From Alloascoidea africana (lineage: Eukaryota > Ascomycota > Alloascoideomycetes > Alloascoideales > Alloascoideaceae), in NCBI GenBank assembly GCA_030581615.1, contig JAKTTT010000010.1, positions 395,240 through 459,239 of the forward strand: 64,000 nt of DNA. Reading direction: 5' to 3'. Position numbers and translations under genes: made by a program. A model generated the notes under the pieces. The model was not told where the DNA came from. It searched no databases and saw only the letters and a list, made by a program, of their open reading frames with translations. Positions 30,341 through 41,888 of the stretch are shown here, piece by piece. Numbering within the stretch: position 1 is the first letter of the stretch; each line of letters opens with the position of its first letter.

Positions 30341-32993
30341 CACCAAGTGCACGTTTTTGGGAGCAGATCGAGGGTCACCAGAAGACAGTCAGAGATATGA
30401 ATGGATATGAACAAGCGTGTGGGAGGATGTCCTAGGCTTTTCCGGGCTACTCAGACCACACGTGATCTACTTCAGTTGTGGGACTAAACCCAAATCTGTC
30501 AAAGTGTCCATGCAAAAAGGACCAAGAAATAATCAACCCAAGCCCGCTTGTAGATTCTTGCACTCAGCTTATATAGAATGTAATGAAAATTGTATGTCCG
30601 AAACCCTTTTTCCATCCTCTCGTTTCGGCTGCACGGTACGGCAGCAGTGGAAGATATTTTTACAATACAAGGGACCCGGAGATTAAAAAAGCCAATTGCT
30701 CGAACTACTGGCAGGTACAAATAGCAAAAAGAATAAAGAGTTGATGGGGATGCACAGTGCAATGCGCAATTTAAATCTGTCTAGTCATCGACAAAAGGCA
30801 GCAGGAGGTACAAGACCGAAGAAAGTACACAAGCTTATCTAGGGATGAATGTGGAGGAATTAAAAGCCATCTTGGAGCTAACTGTGGCAGAACCAGCAAA
30901 AAAAGCAGGAGCACATATCCCTATTTTATGAGTTTGTGTCGGCTATTGCTCCCAAGTGTAAGCCAATGTCTCCGGCACGTTCTTTCGAGCTCATCGGTCA
31001 TGCTGAGTGCTGTGATACTTGCAGATGATAGTTTGTTCGCTCTTCCTCCAACCGCAGGGCTCTCTGGCTCGACGTGTACTGGACCCGAAACAACGATACG
31101 CCTGTTCGGAAAGCCTTGGCCAGGCTTTGTCTTGAATTTTTACTTCTGCGCTGATTTGAAAATATCGGAAGGAGAAATGCTATAGTACTGACGCTTTAAG
31201 GAAGCTGAGAGCTGAGCTGTGATGAATTTATACCCAGCGGATATTCATCTTGAGACTATCACCTGTTGACGGCTTTAGACATTCTGCTGATCTGCAAAGT
31301 ATATACCAAAAAAGTGTTAATTCGATATGAAACGTATTGCATGTAAACCGTTTTTCCTTGTAGATTTGGGCTGGATTAATTCATGGTATTAATGATTCGC
31401 GTTGATCCGACCAATACATCATTTTCAATTTGAACATTTCTAATAAACCTAGCCAGTGCAACCGAACTTTTGAAAACATAGGAAGATGGCTGTGACTTTA
31501 GAGGATTGAAAAGCTGGGGTTTTCAACACTGCTATTTATCCGCTAATCAGATCATGAACATGATACTGCTTCTCTGTTTCCATTATATAAGAAGTCTATT
31601 TTCAAATTCAAAGTCATTTTCAGCTCCTTTTATTGATTTGTAGGCGCCTCTTTTATTTCCGACTACCGGGGATACGAGGCAGTGATTAAAACTAGAAATC
31701 TGGTTGTTCATGACTTGATGAGTTACAACGACGATTATCTATTACCATAGAACTGAAATAAACCTGGAATCTCGGAAGCAGTGTATTGCTACAAGGCGTA
31801 CAACTTAATTTCCCGATCTTGAACACCAGTAATTTCCTAATGGAGTCAAACACAGAAGAAGCTGGTTTTTGCTTTATCCAGATTTTCTTTACCACAAGGG
31901 CTCTGCAGTACTTGTTTCACCTGGTCCATGAAGAAGCTTTAAATGTGCCTTAAAATCTATGCATCTAATAACAAGCGCTACCATTGAGTCTTTATGCTAT
32001 ATCGGAACTTTTCCATCTGGAATTTATCCATTAGAAAACTGCAGTACTGTTTTAAGAGACAAAACCCCGTTCTTGAGAGGTACATAAACAGTGCAAGTGC
32101 TGATTTTTGGGGTTGGTAAAATCAACAAGAGGCGAATGTGGGGAAAGCCACTGTAACCTGTTTCCCACGATAATGGTAAAAAATGATTGAGAAAAGGGCA
32201 TCAGAGGACTGAGACATAAATCGTTTAGTTCAAATCAATCGATTGTTCAGATTCTACAGTTAACTACGTTTATACGTTTACTCGACTTCGGCCAATCAAT
32301 AGCTCTTTCCAGATTTACTTTAGACTTGTTCAAGATTCGCATTTCATAAAGTTTTTCAGGGATTGCCTACCTACAAGGAAGAATACACTCTGAATGCAAT
32401 GTAAGTCTTGAAATGACCAAGGAAAGTTGCATATGCTCTATGTAGCATTGGTCAAAAAAACAGAGTAGCAATAGATCGATTCGAACCGGCCATAGCAGCA
32501 AAGATAGCAGCCTCGCCGAAAAGATTGGAGTCACCGCCTAGTTAGTTTAAACCAAACGCGTTCATTAGGATCGGAATCGAGCTAAAACAGGCTCTCTGGC
32601 ACCCACCAGCTTGAACTTGGAGCTGAGCTGCAATTCAAATCCGCCTCCACGAGGGCACTCTGCTCCAACATCTGCTTCCGCTCGGCCAATTGGTCCTTCA
32701 CGGCCCTCCACGGCCCTCTACAGCTCGGCTCATAGCGTTTCTCTCTCGGCTTATCGGGCTCTTTTCGTCTTGGCCGTCGGGCACTGTGCGCCGGGTAACT
32801 CGAGATAAAAATTTTTACCCATGGCTTTTGCTTGCAGAGCAGCCAAACCTTCTGGCGCTCTTGTGTGAGATACTACGCCCATCAGCTCTCTCTTTCTCTT
32901 TCTTCTCTTCTTCCCGTCTCCTCCGCCGCCGGTGTTCCCATCCCAACGGTATAGCTTCTAAGCATCCAAGCGCCCGTCTGTGTTACTCCCGAA
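30341..32993. other. 2.65-kb divergent intergenic region Zn2Cys6 gene / MRS6
   Basis: No coding exon or RNA gene recognised. The stretch close to MRS6 (about 32600-32990) is richer in pyrimidines and G+C on the + strand, fitting a promoter and 5' leader. A GGTTCGAATC-like motif at about 32478-32487 (minus strand) was examined and is not a tRNA. Confidence 0.5.
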
Positions 32994-34832
32994 ATGTCTC
33001 TGTCTTCCTCCTACTCCTCTCAGCAAAGACGCCCTTCCGTTGCTCTTCCCCAGCTGGCCGGACTGGACAGACCTTCTATGGATCCTACCCCGGACCAATG
33101 TGATGTGCTTATCGTTGGTACGGGACTGGTCGAATCTATTCTTGCCGCCGCCCTGGCATGGCAAGGAACAAGCGTTCTTCATGTGGACGCGAATCCTTAT
33201 TACGGAGATATGGGGGCGACTTTGAATATCGACCAACTCAAACAGTGGGTCACTAATGTCAACAATAGTACTTATTGCCATCGCGGCTTTACCAAAGCAA
33301 ATCTGTATATACCTCGCCCTTCAAGTCTTAATTCGCGCGAATACAACATTGATCTGTCCCCCCGCATACTTTTTGCAAAAAGCGATCTGCTCCTGCTGCT
33401 GATACAGAGCAGGGTGTATAGATATCTCGAATTCCAAGCTCTTGGTAACTTTCATACTTTCGAAAATGATTCATTTGAAAAAATGGCAAGCACGAAGGAA
33501 GACATTTTCACGGATCAGTCGCTCAGCATTTCAACGAAGCGAGCATTGATGAAGTTTATGAAGTTTGTCCTTGACTGGGAAAAGAACCAGGAATTATGGG
33601 GTCCCTACGCAACAAAACCAATTCGTTTACTTTTGTCAGAAAAATTCAAACTCGACAAGCCCCAAATTGCTGAGCTCATTCACTCGATCGGATTGTGCTC
33701 CACGGCAGACACTCCAACACTAGTCGCTCTGGCTCGTATAAAAAGGTACCTGATCTCATTTGACACTTATGGAAATTTTCCAGCTTTGACATCAAAATTT
33801 GGAAGTTCGGGTGAGTTTTCACAGGCTTTTTGTCGTTCGGCTGCGGTGGCTGGTGCAACTTATAAGCTTAATACTCGATTGCACAAGTATGATGAAGCCA
33901 AAGGAATTGCATCCTTCACCGATGGGAGCAAAGTCAAAGTCAACGAACACGTAGTTTGTGCAGCCTCACAACATTCGATATCGAAACCCTTTGGCGCTTT
34001 AGAGCCGCCAAAACAAACCTATGAAGTCACGAGACTGGTTGCAATTGTTTCTAAGGATTGCAAAGAATGGATGGCGGACGGTGAAAGTTCCGCAATTGTT
34101 GTTTTCCCGCCTCTTTCCTTGAGTACAAATAACAAGCACGCAGTTCACGCTGTAATCATGAATGGGGGAAGTGGCGTATGCCCTTCAGGACAATGCATCT
34201 GGTATCTGTCCTCCATTGAAAAGGGCCAGCAGGCACGACTTGATCTGGAAGCAGCGCTTAAGAACATGGAGGTGTCGATTTTACGAGAATCAACAGAAGA
34301 CTTTGAGTTTGATGGGGGTCTGATTGATCACAATGATATCAGTTTCCGTGCAGATGGAATACCAATAATCGCCTCGGTAAAACTGGGTCAGAGCTTGAAA
34401 GATTTTGTCCCGAAAGAGAGGTTACAGTATTTGCTAAAGCTTTGTTTCACACAATTCACAGCTATTCCACCTATGTCTGTTGTCTCTTCAAAGACCTTCG
34501 ACTCAATCAACGGTATCCAAACGCCATCCTCTGATGCTAGTCCTGGTGTCAGCAATTTGAATGTGAACATGCTTGAGAGTGCCATAGACGATGAAGATGA
34601 CCACAAAGCTCTATTTGCCTCTATGCCAACTGCAGAGATTTCATATGACGGAGTGGTAACAGAAGCAAAGTGGCTGTACGAACAGTTGGTTGGCTCTGAT
34701 GACGATTTTTTCAACATAGACTTTGAAGATGAAGATGATCAATACCTTTACACTGGCGTTAAAAGAGATGAGGAAAAATCAGAAGGAAATGATACTCACC
34801 CTATGGATTTTGCCGATGAAATGGAGCTATAG
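32994..34832 (+). CDS. MRS6: MRS6, Rab escort protein
   Basis: Component of Rab geranylgeranyltransferase (with Bet2-Bet4) that presents Rab GTPases for prenylation; GDI/REP superfamily. 612 residues, no intron, ATG at 32994. The dinucleotide-binding-like start CDVLIVGTGLVESILAAALA and HVDANPYYGDMGATL are the sequence-conserved region 1 of the family; NIDLSPRILFAKSDLL and the YGNFPALTSKFGSSGEFSQAF segment follow. The acidic C-terminus (DDDFFNIDFEDEDDQYL) and length agree with S. cerevisiae Mrs6 (603). NUD1 is the next gene, as in S. cerevisiae where only two genes lie between them. Confidence 0.94.
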   Translation: MSLSSSYSSQQRRPSVALPQLAGLDRPSMDPTPDQCDVLIVGTGLVESILAAALAWQGTSVLHVDANPYYGDMGATLNIDQLKQWVTNVNNSTYCHRGFTKANLYIPRPSSLNSREYNIDLSPRILFAKSDLLLLLIQSRVYRYLEFQALGNFHTFENDSFEKMASTKEDIFTDQSLSISTKRALMKFMKFVLDWEKNQELWGPYATKPIRLLLSEKFKLDKPQIAELIHSIGLCSTADTPTLVALARIKRYLISFDTYGNFPALTSKFGSSGEFSQAFCRSAAVAGATYKLNTRLHKYDEAKGIASFTDGSKVKVNEHVVCAASQHSISKPFGALEPPKQTYEVTRLVAIVSKDCKEWMADGESSAIVVFPPLSLSTNNKHAVHAVIMNGGSGVCPSGQCIWYLSSIEKGQQARLDLEAALKNMEVSILRESTEDFEFDGGLIDHNDISFRADGIPIIASVKLGQSLKDFVPKERLQYLLKLCFTQFTAIPPMSVVSSKTFDSINGIQTPSSDASPGVSNLNVNMLESAIDDEDDHKALFASMPTAEISYDGVVTEAKWLYEQLVGSDDDFFNIDFEDEDDQYLYTGVKRDEEKSEGNDTHPMDFADEMEL

Positions 34833-36193
34833 AATAATCTTCATACTGTTGCTTGGCAATCCTTGTTCTTGTTCTTGTAATCGGGGTTTTTTAAAGGAGA
34901 TTGATTTGATGGCGTTCTGCAGAGCATCCATTTCCCTGAAAAGAGCGAGGGTAAAAAGTGAGCCAAATGCCTAAACCTAAAAGTATAAAAATAGAACAAA
35001 TCTGGAGGAAAGAAAGAGCTGAATTTGTTCGTCTTCCAGGCAAAGAGGAGAAAAAGCTAATCTGCGAAAAAAAAGGCGAAAAGTAAAAATGTGTTGTATT
35101 CTTTGGTTTATTTTCTCTCTTGAAGGTCATTTTTATTGTACGATTGCCATTTTCTTTACGTTTATACTGCTCAGGTTGATACGCTTATCTTTATTTTCCT
35201 TAATCTCATCTAGTAGGCAATGGTTTTATATATAATTTTTTTATGGATGACTTGGTTTATTTGTTTACCATTTGTTTGCTTATTTTTTTTTTTTTAGATT
35301 TTTCATTTACCTAAGCTAGTATACTTATTGCTACGATGTATTTGTACTACGAAATTGTTAATGTTCAAGTTGACGTGATGAGTGATACATTATGAACATC
35401 TTTTGATTTCTTCTATTCTTTACTGTCTTTTTTGGGGCAAGCCAATTGTTTCTTCTTTTATGTTTTCATTCACTTTTTTTTTAAACTTTTCAATTTGTCG
35501 GGTATTCCTAGTATAATAGTACAATATTCTTGATTTCTACATTTCTACGCGCTTTCTTTAAGATTTGACAGTAATCCGATAGTGTGGCTGGGGCACTGAC
35601 AGAGGTATGATGTCCTGAGGTTTGAGTTTGCTGAGATCTCACAAAAAAAGGCATCATTAGTCACTAGAACCTAGACAAAATAATGCTTGAGCCTTGATTG
35701 GAAAGAATGGTAATGAAATCTGTACTTTATATGGAAAGTATAACGATCCCATTTCTCATCAATTAATCAGCAGATTCCTCGCCAATTATATTTAAAATGG
35801 TTTACGAGTTAGAATGAAATATATTCCCGGCAATTGTTGGTTCCAGTTAGAATGATAGCCATCATTTAACTTTGTGGAGAAGAAGAATACTCGTTCGGTT
35901 TGTGGGACTTTTTCCCCTAGAAATTGCATCTCATTTGTCTGTTTGTAACTTTTTGGGTTATGTTACCCGAACTTTAGGATGAACCTTTTTGTTTTGTTTC
36001 CGTTTATATGACTGAAGTATTTATTATGTGAACCCCCATACTCCTCTTACTCGTCCGAGAGGGGAACACTCAAACTTTTCGAGCCTTTGGGTGGATTTTT
36101 CTCGATTGGAAACAAAACATTCTGGATCGACTATAGAGAGGGCTGTGATTAGGATATACTCGCGCTATTCTAAAAAGAGTGCATAGCTGATAT

Positions 36194-36199
36194 CACGTG
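36194..36199. promoter_or_regulatory. CACGTG box (distal) upstream of NUD1
   Basis: Reads ATCACGTGA, a full Cbf1-type consensus, 615 bp upstream of the first NUD1 ATG. Confidence 0.35.
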
Positions 36200-36785
36200 A
36201 ATTGCACTGTTTTTGCTCTGCAGGGTAACCATTATTTACCGTTTACCTTTGCATTGAACCTTAGCGAGACGCTTTTCATTGAAAGAAATTGTCCAGAGGG
36301 GCATGGACCACTTAGATATACAGCGACTGTCCAAAGATTTACGTGTTAAATAAATCATCAATGCCATATCTTTTGTACAAGATTGACAATCATAGACAAT
36401 TGCCAAAAAGTCGCGTGTATCGACCTATAATGTCGGTTGTCTTAACCTTCCTACTCAGAATAATTCGATCACCGAATTTGTTTTCTTAGCGTCTTTCCCG
36501 AAAACGTTAAAATAGTCGTACTTTTTACAAGATCGCTCGGTTAATTGATAATTCAATTTTGATTCTTACCATTCTTTGCGACTGCAACATGCTATACCAA
36601 TTGGTGATGCGCTTGTCAACCCTGTTGGTGTTCATTGGCTGAATAAACACTGCAACCCAATTCAAGCGTTAATACATCCAGTCAAGAGCAAACTAAGACT
36701 GTATAAGCGTTACACATTGATTTGTACTAGACACGTTGGGCCATAATTGACAGCTATTTTTCCCCAGATTCGTTCATGTTTGTGG

Positions 36786-36791
36786 CACGTG
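36786..36791. promoter_or_regulatory. CACGTG box immediately upstream of NUD1
   Basis: Reads GGCACGTGATG. Its nearness (22 bp) to the ATG at 36814 makes either a very short leader or, more likely, use of the second ATG at 36913. Confidence 0.35.
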
Positions 36792-36813
36792 ATGTCTTTC
36801 ATATGACGTTGCT

Positions 36814-39800
36814 ATGCCAACCAAAACAACAACAATATTTCCAATCCTCCTTCTTTCGTCTAGCCCTTCACTAGAACACACTAGGGGGGAAAACATCCAG
36901 AACACATTGGAGATGAGCGTCAATGCTTTGGAAAATATCACTGAGCACGAAGAGTCGATGTCTATACTTCAGGGCTTAAATCGACCTGTGTTGAGCAAAT
37001 TCAAGCCTCCTGGCACTATTGACAGTGCCATCATGATGACCCAAAACTCAGATTCAAGCCAGTCTGGTTCGTTTAAAAGTAATAAGCAATCTGAATACTT
37101 AGGCGATAACCAGGAAGCGTCTCAAGATAGCAATTTGGGTTATGAGGAACAACAACATTCAAATGAAGCTAGTCGCGAGAAGGAAGATATGGACGGTGAA
37201 GAGTCCGAGACCACGCGGTCAAAATCAAAATCCGAAAGCTCAAAGATGTTGTACAAACTGAACACAGACTTTATGAAAAATGACATTTCCCAGACGGCTT
37301 CAGACAAATCACAAGATAATAATAGCCTTCAGTACTCGGAAGAAGCAGTCAATAATACACAGAACGATAAACAACAAACACAACACGCAGCTGAGAAAGC
37401 ACCAATACCGAGCTGGATTGTTCCTGGCTTGGAAGAGGAATGGATTTCGGATAAAGAGGCTGAACCTTCCTTGCCTCTTAAAATACCTGGCATTGACTCT
37501 GTTGATAACTCGACGATATCGAAACCTACAAACAGAAGTACAAATCTCAACCCCGTGCCAAATGCTCTCAATTTCTTAAATCAGAAAGGAGATGGAACTG
37601 TAATTCACAATTCTAATCCTTCAAACCAACAGACAGTCGAGTGGAAGAAAGCGTTGGCTGAACATGAGCAATCTGGTGCAGAGCCTGCGTTATCCAGAAT
37701 GTTTGAGTCTCCCTCTGTCAGGTCGTTAAACGAGGCATATGGGGACAACAGCTCGTCGGAAAATTTACAAACTGTTTCTAGATCGCCCTTCAAGCTTTTC
37801 ACTAATGAGTACAACACTTACACTGAAGACCGCTTCAATGGACTTTTAGACCGCCTGGATAGCGATGACGAAGACAAGGCAAGCCTATATGGCAAAGACA
37901 ATCATAACTCTAATGATATGGAGCCTGCTAACACATCTGAGGACTTTATTCAAAATGCAAATAACGTATTTGCAAACCTTAGAAACATGGGCTCCCGTTT
38001 CTCTAACCCACTGAACAATGCGACAACAACTAACGACGACAGTAATGACAATTATACTCGGTACTCTGAATCTTTCTCCAGCTTGAATGATGCACAAAAC
38101 TCTGACCTTTACGATACAGAATCACCTACAACACATTCACCGACTTCAAGGTCTTTCGATCAGCGGTCGCTTGCTTCGGCATTGTCGTCAACAGTTTATA
38201 GGGGAGAGAGAACCCAATTCAACCAGGCTCACATGAATAGACGTTTCGTAAACCAAGAAAATACCACCGCCACAAAAAGCGTTGCGTCATCCAAAGCATC
38301 ATCTAAAGCAAGCAGCAAATCAAGTTCTAATCACCCCGGCATGGCAATCATCACGCCAGGTCAGTTCTCTATGCCTGAGAAAGTTGGCAATATGATTTAT
38401 GATCCCAATTCTCAAGCATGGATCCGTAGCGACAGTGGAACCAATGAATCGGGAAGCCTAAATGGTAATGAGACTTTTGAAAGCGAAAACATGGCGGCGC
38501 TAAACGCAATCGAAGATCTCTCTGTAAGAAGTCGGAGACAGAACAACGCAGACAAATATATTGTTACTGGGAGCATTAAAATGAAAGATCCGAGACAAGG
38601 AAAAAGTTCAGGAGATACTACGAACCAACTATCTGGCATTCTGCGAACCGCTCGTAATCACCTTCCGCCAGTCAATAACAATGAGAAAAGGGAAGTTTCC
38701 TTTACTGTTCCAACAACAACCGATAGTAGTGACAGATCAGTATCACAACAGTACGATGTAACAAACATTTCCCAAGTTAATTCCTCATTTTCGCTGTCCA
38801 GAAAGCTGCTAGTGAGTGCGTTGACAGATTTTGATAATGAAGCTTTAAACCAAGATTGGGAACTTTTCACTTCTCTATCGCTTTGTCATAAAAATCTAGA
38901 TTCATTGAAAGAGTTGTCTGAGTTCTGTCCTAGTGTTGTCTCACTTGATATTTCAGGCAATCACATATCATTTCTTGATGGCGTCCCGCAAAACCTGCTC
39001 ACTTTGTGCGCTTCAAGCAATAGGGTAAATGGACTAACCTCTTTTCAGCAATTGCCCTTTTTACAGTATCTTGATTTATCCAAGAACAGACTTGAGAGGT
39101 TGCTGAATTTACGTCCTCTGGTTAGTTTAAGGGAACTGAATGCCAATTACAACAATATTTACTCGATACACGGTATTGAAAGCTTGTCAGGACTTATAAA
39201 GCTTGAGCTTGTAGGAAACCAAATACTAGGACCTCTTGACTTTTCCTCTTTCAATCTATTTAAACTGGAAGAGATCAATCTCTCAGACAATAAAATAACA
39301 GAACTCAGTGGAATTGAGCAGCTCACTTCTCTTCGTGTGTTGAATCTGGACGACAATGAATTACGCGAAGTCAGATGCTCCACGCCTCTCAAAAAATTGA
39401 AGAAATTATCGCTCAGGCTTAACAAGTTAACCTCAATTAATGTTAGTATATTCCCTGGATTGAGAACGCTGCAGCTTGATGGTAATGATCTTCAGAGTAT
39501 TTATGGACTCGAGAAGATTAGGGACCTTGAATCCCTTTCAGGGAAACGCATTGACAATTTGGACGTTGTGAATACATTGTTATGTGCGTATGACATCAAA
39601 AAGCTTTATTTGTCAGGGGTGAAATTTCAGGACTTTACACCACCATACCAGTATCTTAATCTGACTAAAATCGAGTTGATATCAGTTAGTCTGAAGAAAA
39701 TTCCCAAAGGATTTGGCCTGAAGTTTCCAAACTTACGTGAAATCAACCTGAATTTTAACCTTTTAAGTGATATCAAAGGGCTAGAAGGAATTCAGAGACT

Positions 39801-40293
39801 GGAAAGACTCTACCTGGTTAGCAATAAGATTCGTGATAATGATTCGATTCTGAAAAGCCTTCAGAAATGTGGTAAAAACTTAAAGGTTATTGATATCCGG
39901 TTAAATCCTTCCGTTAATGGGTTCTATTCCTTTGTCTTCAGCGAGTATGAACAGGACTTGATGAAGCAGCAGCCTGAAGTCAATAATTCGGAGATTTGTG
40001 ATGCCACTGAAGGAAATACTTTTATTCATCTTGATACCCTAGAAGATATAGAAAGCTTTACTGTCCACTACAAATCAATGCAAAGCACAAAAGGATTAAA
40101 GGAATGGAAATCGCGAGATCACCAACACCTTAAAAAACTGAAGCGTATCTTTAATAACGAGGTGAGTAAAGGTGCAAATGGAGATCCTGAATCTACTTTG
40201 TACAGGAAACGGTCACTATATCAACAAAATCTTTTGAAGATTTGTCCGAAATTGAAAATACTTGACTCTATGTATATCACTGGGAAAAGGTGA
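36814..40293 (+). CDS. NUD1: NUD1, spindle-pole-body LRR scaffold of the mitotic exit network
   Basis: Outer-plaque scaffold that recruits Bfa1-Bub2, Tem1 pathway components and gamma-tubulin anchoring factors (Nud1 / S. pombe Cdc11). 1159 residues from 36814; a second ATG at 36913 (MSVNALEN) removes 33 residues and may be the real start because a CACGTG box abuts the first. Residues 1-680 are disordered, rich in Ser, Asn, Asp and Gln, as expected for the phospho-regulated N-terminus. Residues about 690-1030 hold leucine-rich repeats (SLDISGNHISFLDGVP, LQYLDLSKNRLERL, VLNLDDNELREV and others). The remainder is a charged cap. No intron. Longer than S. cerevisiae Nud1 (851), mainly in the disordered part. 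Confidence 0.85.
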   Translation: MPTKTTTIFPILLLSSSPSLEHTRGENIQNTLEMSVNALENITEHEESMSILQGLNRPVLSKFKPPGTIDSAIMMTQNSDSSQSGSFKSNKQSEYLGDNQEASQDSNLGYEEQQHSNEASREKEDMDGEESETTRSKSKSESSKMLYKLNTDFMKNDISQTASDKSQDNNSLQYSEEAVNNTQNDKQQTQHAAEKAPIPSWIVPGLEEEWISDKEAEPSLPLKIPGIDSVDNSTISKPTNRSTNLNPVPNALNFLNQKGDGTVIHNSNPSNQQTVEWKKALAEHEQSGAEPALSRMFESPSVRSLNEAYGDNSSSENLQTVSRSPFKLFTNEYNTYTEDRFNGLLDRLDSDDEDKASLYGKDNHNSNDMEPANTSEDFIQNANNVFANLRNMGSRFSNPLNNATTTNDDSNDNYTRYSESFSSLNDAQNSDLYDTESPTTHSPTSRSFDQRSLASALSSTVYRGERTQFNQAHMNRRFVNQENTTATKSVASSKASSKASSKSSSNHPGMAIITPGQFSMPEKVGNMIYDPNSQAWIRSDSGTNESGSLNGNETFESENMAALNAIEDLSVRSRRQNNADKYIVTGSIKMKDPRQGKSSGDTTNQLSGILRTARNHLPPVNNNEKREVSFTVPTTTDSSDRSVSQQYDVTNISQVNSSFSLSRKLLVSALTDFDNEALNQDWELFTSLSLCHKNLDSLKELSEFCPSVVSLDISGNHISFLDGVPQNLLTLCASSNRVNGLTSFQQLPFLQYLDLSKNRLERLLNLRPLVSLRELNANYNNIYSIHGIESLSGLIKLELVGNQILGPLDFSSFNLFKLEEINLSDNKITELSGIEQLTSLRVLNLDDNELREVRCSTPLKKLKKLSLRLNKLTSINVSIFPGLRTLQLDGNDLQSIYGLEKIRDLESLSGKRIDNLDVVNTLLCAYDIKKLYLSGVKFQDFTPPYQYLNLTKIELISVSLKKIPKGFGLKFPNLREINLNFNLLSDIKGLEGIQRLERLYLVSNKIRDNDSILKSLQKCGKNLKVIDIRLNPSVNGFYSFVFSEYEQDLMKQQPEVNNSEICDATEGNTFIHLDTLEDIESFTVHYKSMQSTKGLKEWKSRDHQHLKKLKRIFNNEVSKGANGDPESTLYRKRSLYQQNLLKICPKLKILDSMYITGKR

Positions 40294-41888
40294 CTGGAAA
40301 GAGAACCCTTTTATATAGCTGTACATTACGTTTATTCAAACATATACTTTTGTCTCAGGGCTTTGGTTTACAACAGAAGAATATAGGTCATGGCGATTCT
40401 GTTTGGTTGTGAACAATTGCATTCGACATTACTAGCGACTTTTACAAGTAAAGCATATAGCATACACTCAAAACATTAACAAAGAACTTTTTTCATGATA
40501 TCATGAATAGAAGTATTTCTATTTTCGTTATGGAACTGCCATTTTACCGATGTCTGCCAAGTTATAGGGTTTTCTAAGAATGATCCCAGGAATTAGCAGA
40601 GCTTATAGAAGTTAAGCTTGAATAGTTTTCCTGTGTTCATTGAATCAGCAATGCACTCGTCTAGATGCATTATCTTAGAAGAAAAAAATATTCTTCAAAT
40701 CCGATAGCTGCCTTTGAGGGAACTTCTGGGATGAGGTCTCTATTTTCCGCATTATAGTTGAGCCACCATCAATTTATCTAGTACATGCTCATACTTGTAT
40801 AAAAATAGCTGTAATGAGGACAAATATAGGGGGTAAAACATTTAAGCGATCATAGTTTTATTTCGGGAGTTCTGTTTAATGATATTTCATCACACAGGAT
40901 ATGTTGATTACACTTTAGTTTAGCCAAAACGACCGAGCAAAAATATAACCTCCTTACTAAAATGCTCTGTTGTTGGGAGTCGGACAGTTCGGCTATTGCA
41001 ATTCGGTTATAAATATGCCCTGCTCAGTTGTTTTACAAAGACAACTGGTTTGGATAGGCATTTCTGGTACAAAAAAGTTTGGCGCCTAACCTACGAACTT
41101 TTTTATTGGTAGCTGTCATGGCTACCCGAAACAACGCCTTGAGTCTTTTTTTCTTCATAGAGCTCGCCTTTGAAGCACCAGTACTGATGCATATACAGAA
41201 ACAAGGTTGCATTTGAGAAGCATGAATCTTTGTCCTTCACATTTTAAAATATTCAACCCATAAGATGCAGGAAGAAAAGCTAAGCCTTGCCAAGATATGC
41301 TTAATTCATCTAAGATTATGGATCTGAAACCAACTTTGGGAGTTTAATAGGAAGAGCAGGTCTCCTGACAACATTGGTATCTAGCATCCTGATTTTTCGT
41401 CAATGGATCAATTAGCTCAATAGAATATGAAATCTGTAACTTGTCTCTTCTGTGAAAACTTTTGATTTAGCTTCAAGGGGAGAAAAGAGCTCAAGTCGGA
41501 AACCAATAATAATCATTGTCAAATAGTTTTGCTCAAAAAGCCATTGAAAAAGATTGACTGGCGTTTTGAATACATGTCCACTTTCCCTATAATTATTCAA
41601 AAAATATTCAAAATCGGCTTAATAAAGTATACTATTACATTCAAAACTTCTATGCTTTCTTTTAAAAAGTGATCTTATAGAGCAGTATCGTAAAGAATTC
41701 TGCCTTAAAATCTTTTATAAACGATCATTCTTCTCGTTGAACTTTTTCTTTTCTTTCTACTCATATTCTACCATTGTTTTACTCAGAATATACTAAGACA
41801 TCAATATCTGGTGAAAAAAAATCATCAGTGACTTCAATTCTCCATTTTATCAATCTTTTTAACAGTTTGCACGACATTGTTATCAATA
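40294..41888. other. 1.6-kb spacer NUD1 to wall-protein gene
   Basis: AT-rich, no recognised exon or RNA gene. Long 5' regions are common for cell-wall protein genes in yeasts. Confidence 0.5.

Larger units (their letters stand above)
34833..36813. other. 2-kb spacer MRS6 to NUD1
   Basis: An AT-rich tandem spacer with T and A homopolymers. CACGTG boxes lie at 36194-36199 and 36786-36791, the latter only 22 bp before the first NUD1 ATG. In S. cerevisiae GPB1 and NDD1 occupy the corresponding place; I see no coding trace of either here. Confidence 0.5.

Noticed and set aside
32455-32560. tRNA gene on the minus strand, suggested by GGTTCGAATC at about 32478-32487
   Set aside because: The bases flanking the T-loop-like motif do not pair into a T stem (only two of five positions match), and no acceptor stem or anticodon arm could be folded.
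34833-36813. Remnants of GPB1 or NDD1 between MRS6 and NUD1, expected from S. cerevisiae order
   Set aside because: No open frame or motif resembling a kelch protein or Ndd1 is visible.
41877-41888. TTG start of the wall protein, four residues upstream
   Set aside because: The ATG at 41889 directly begins a standard signal peptide; non-ATG starts are exceptional in yeasts.
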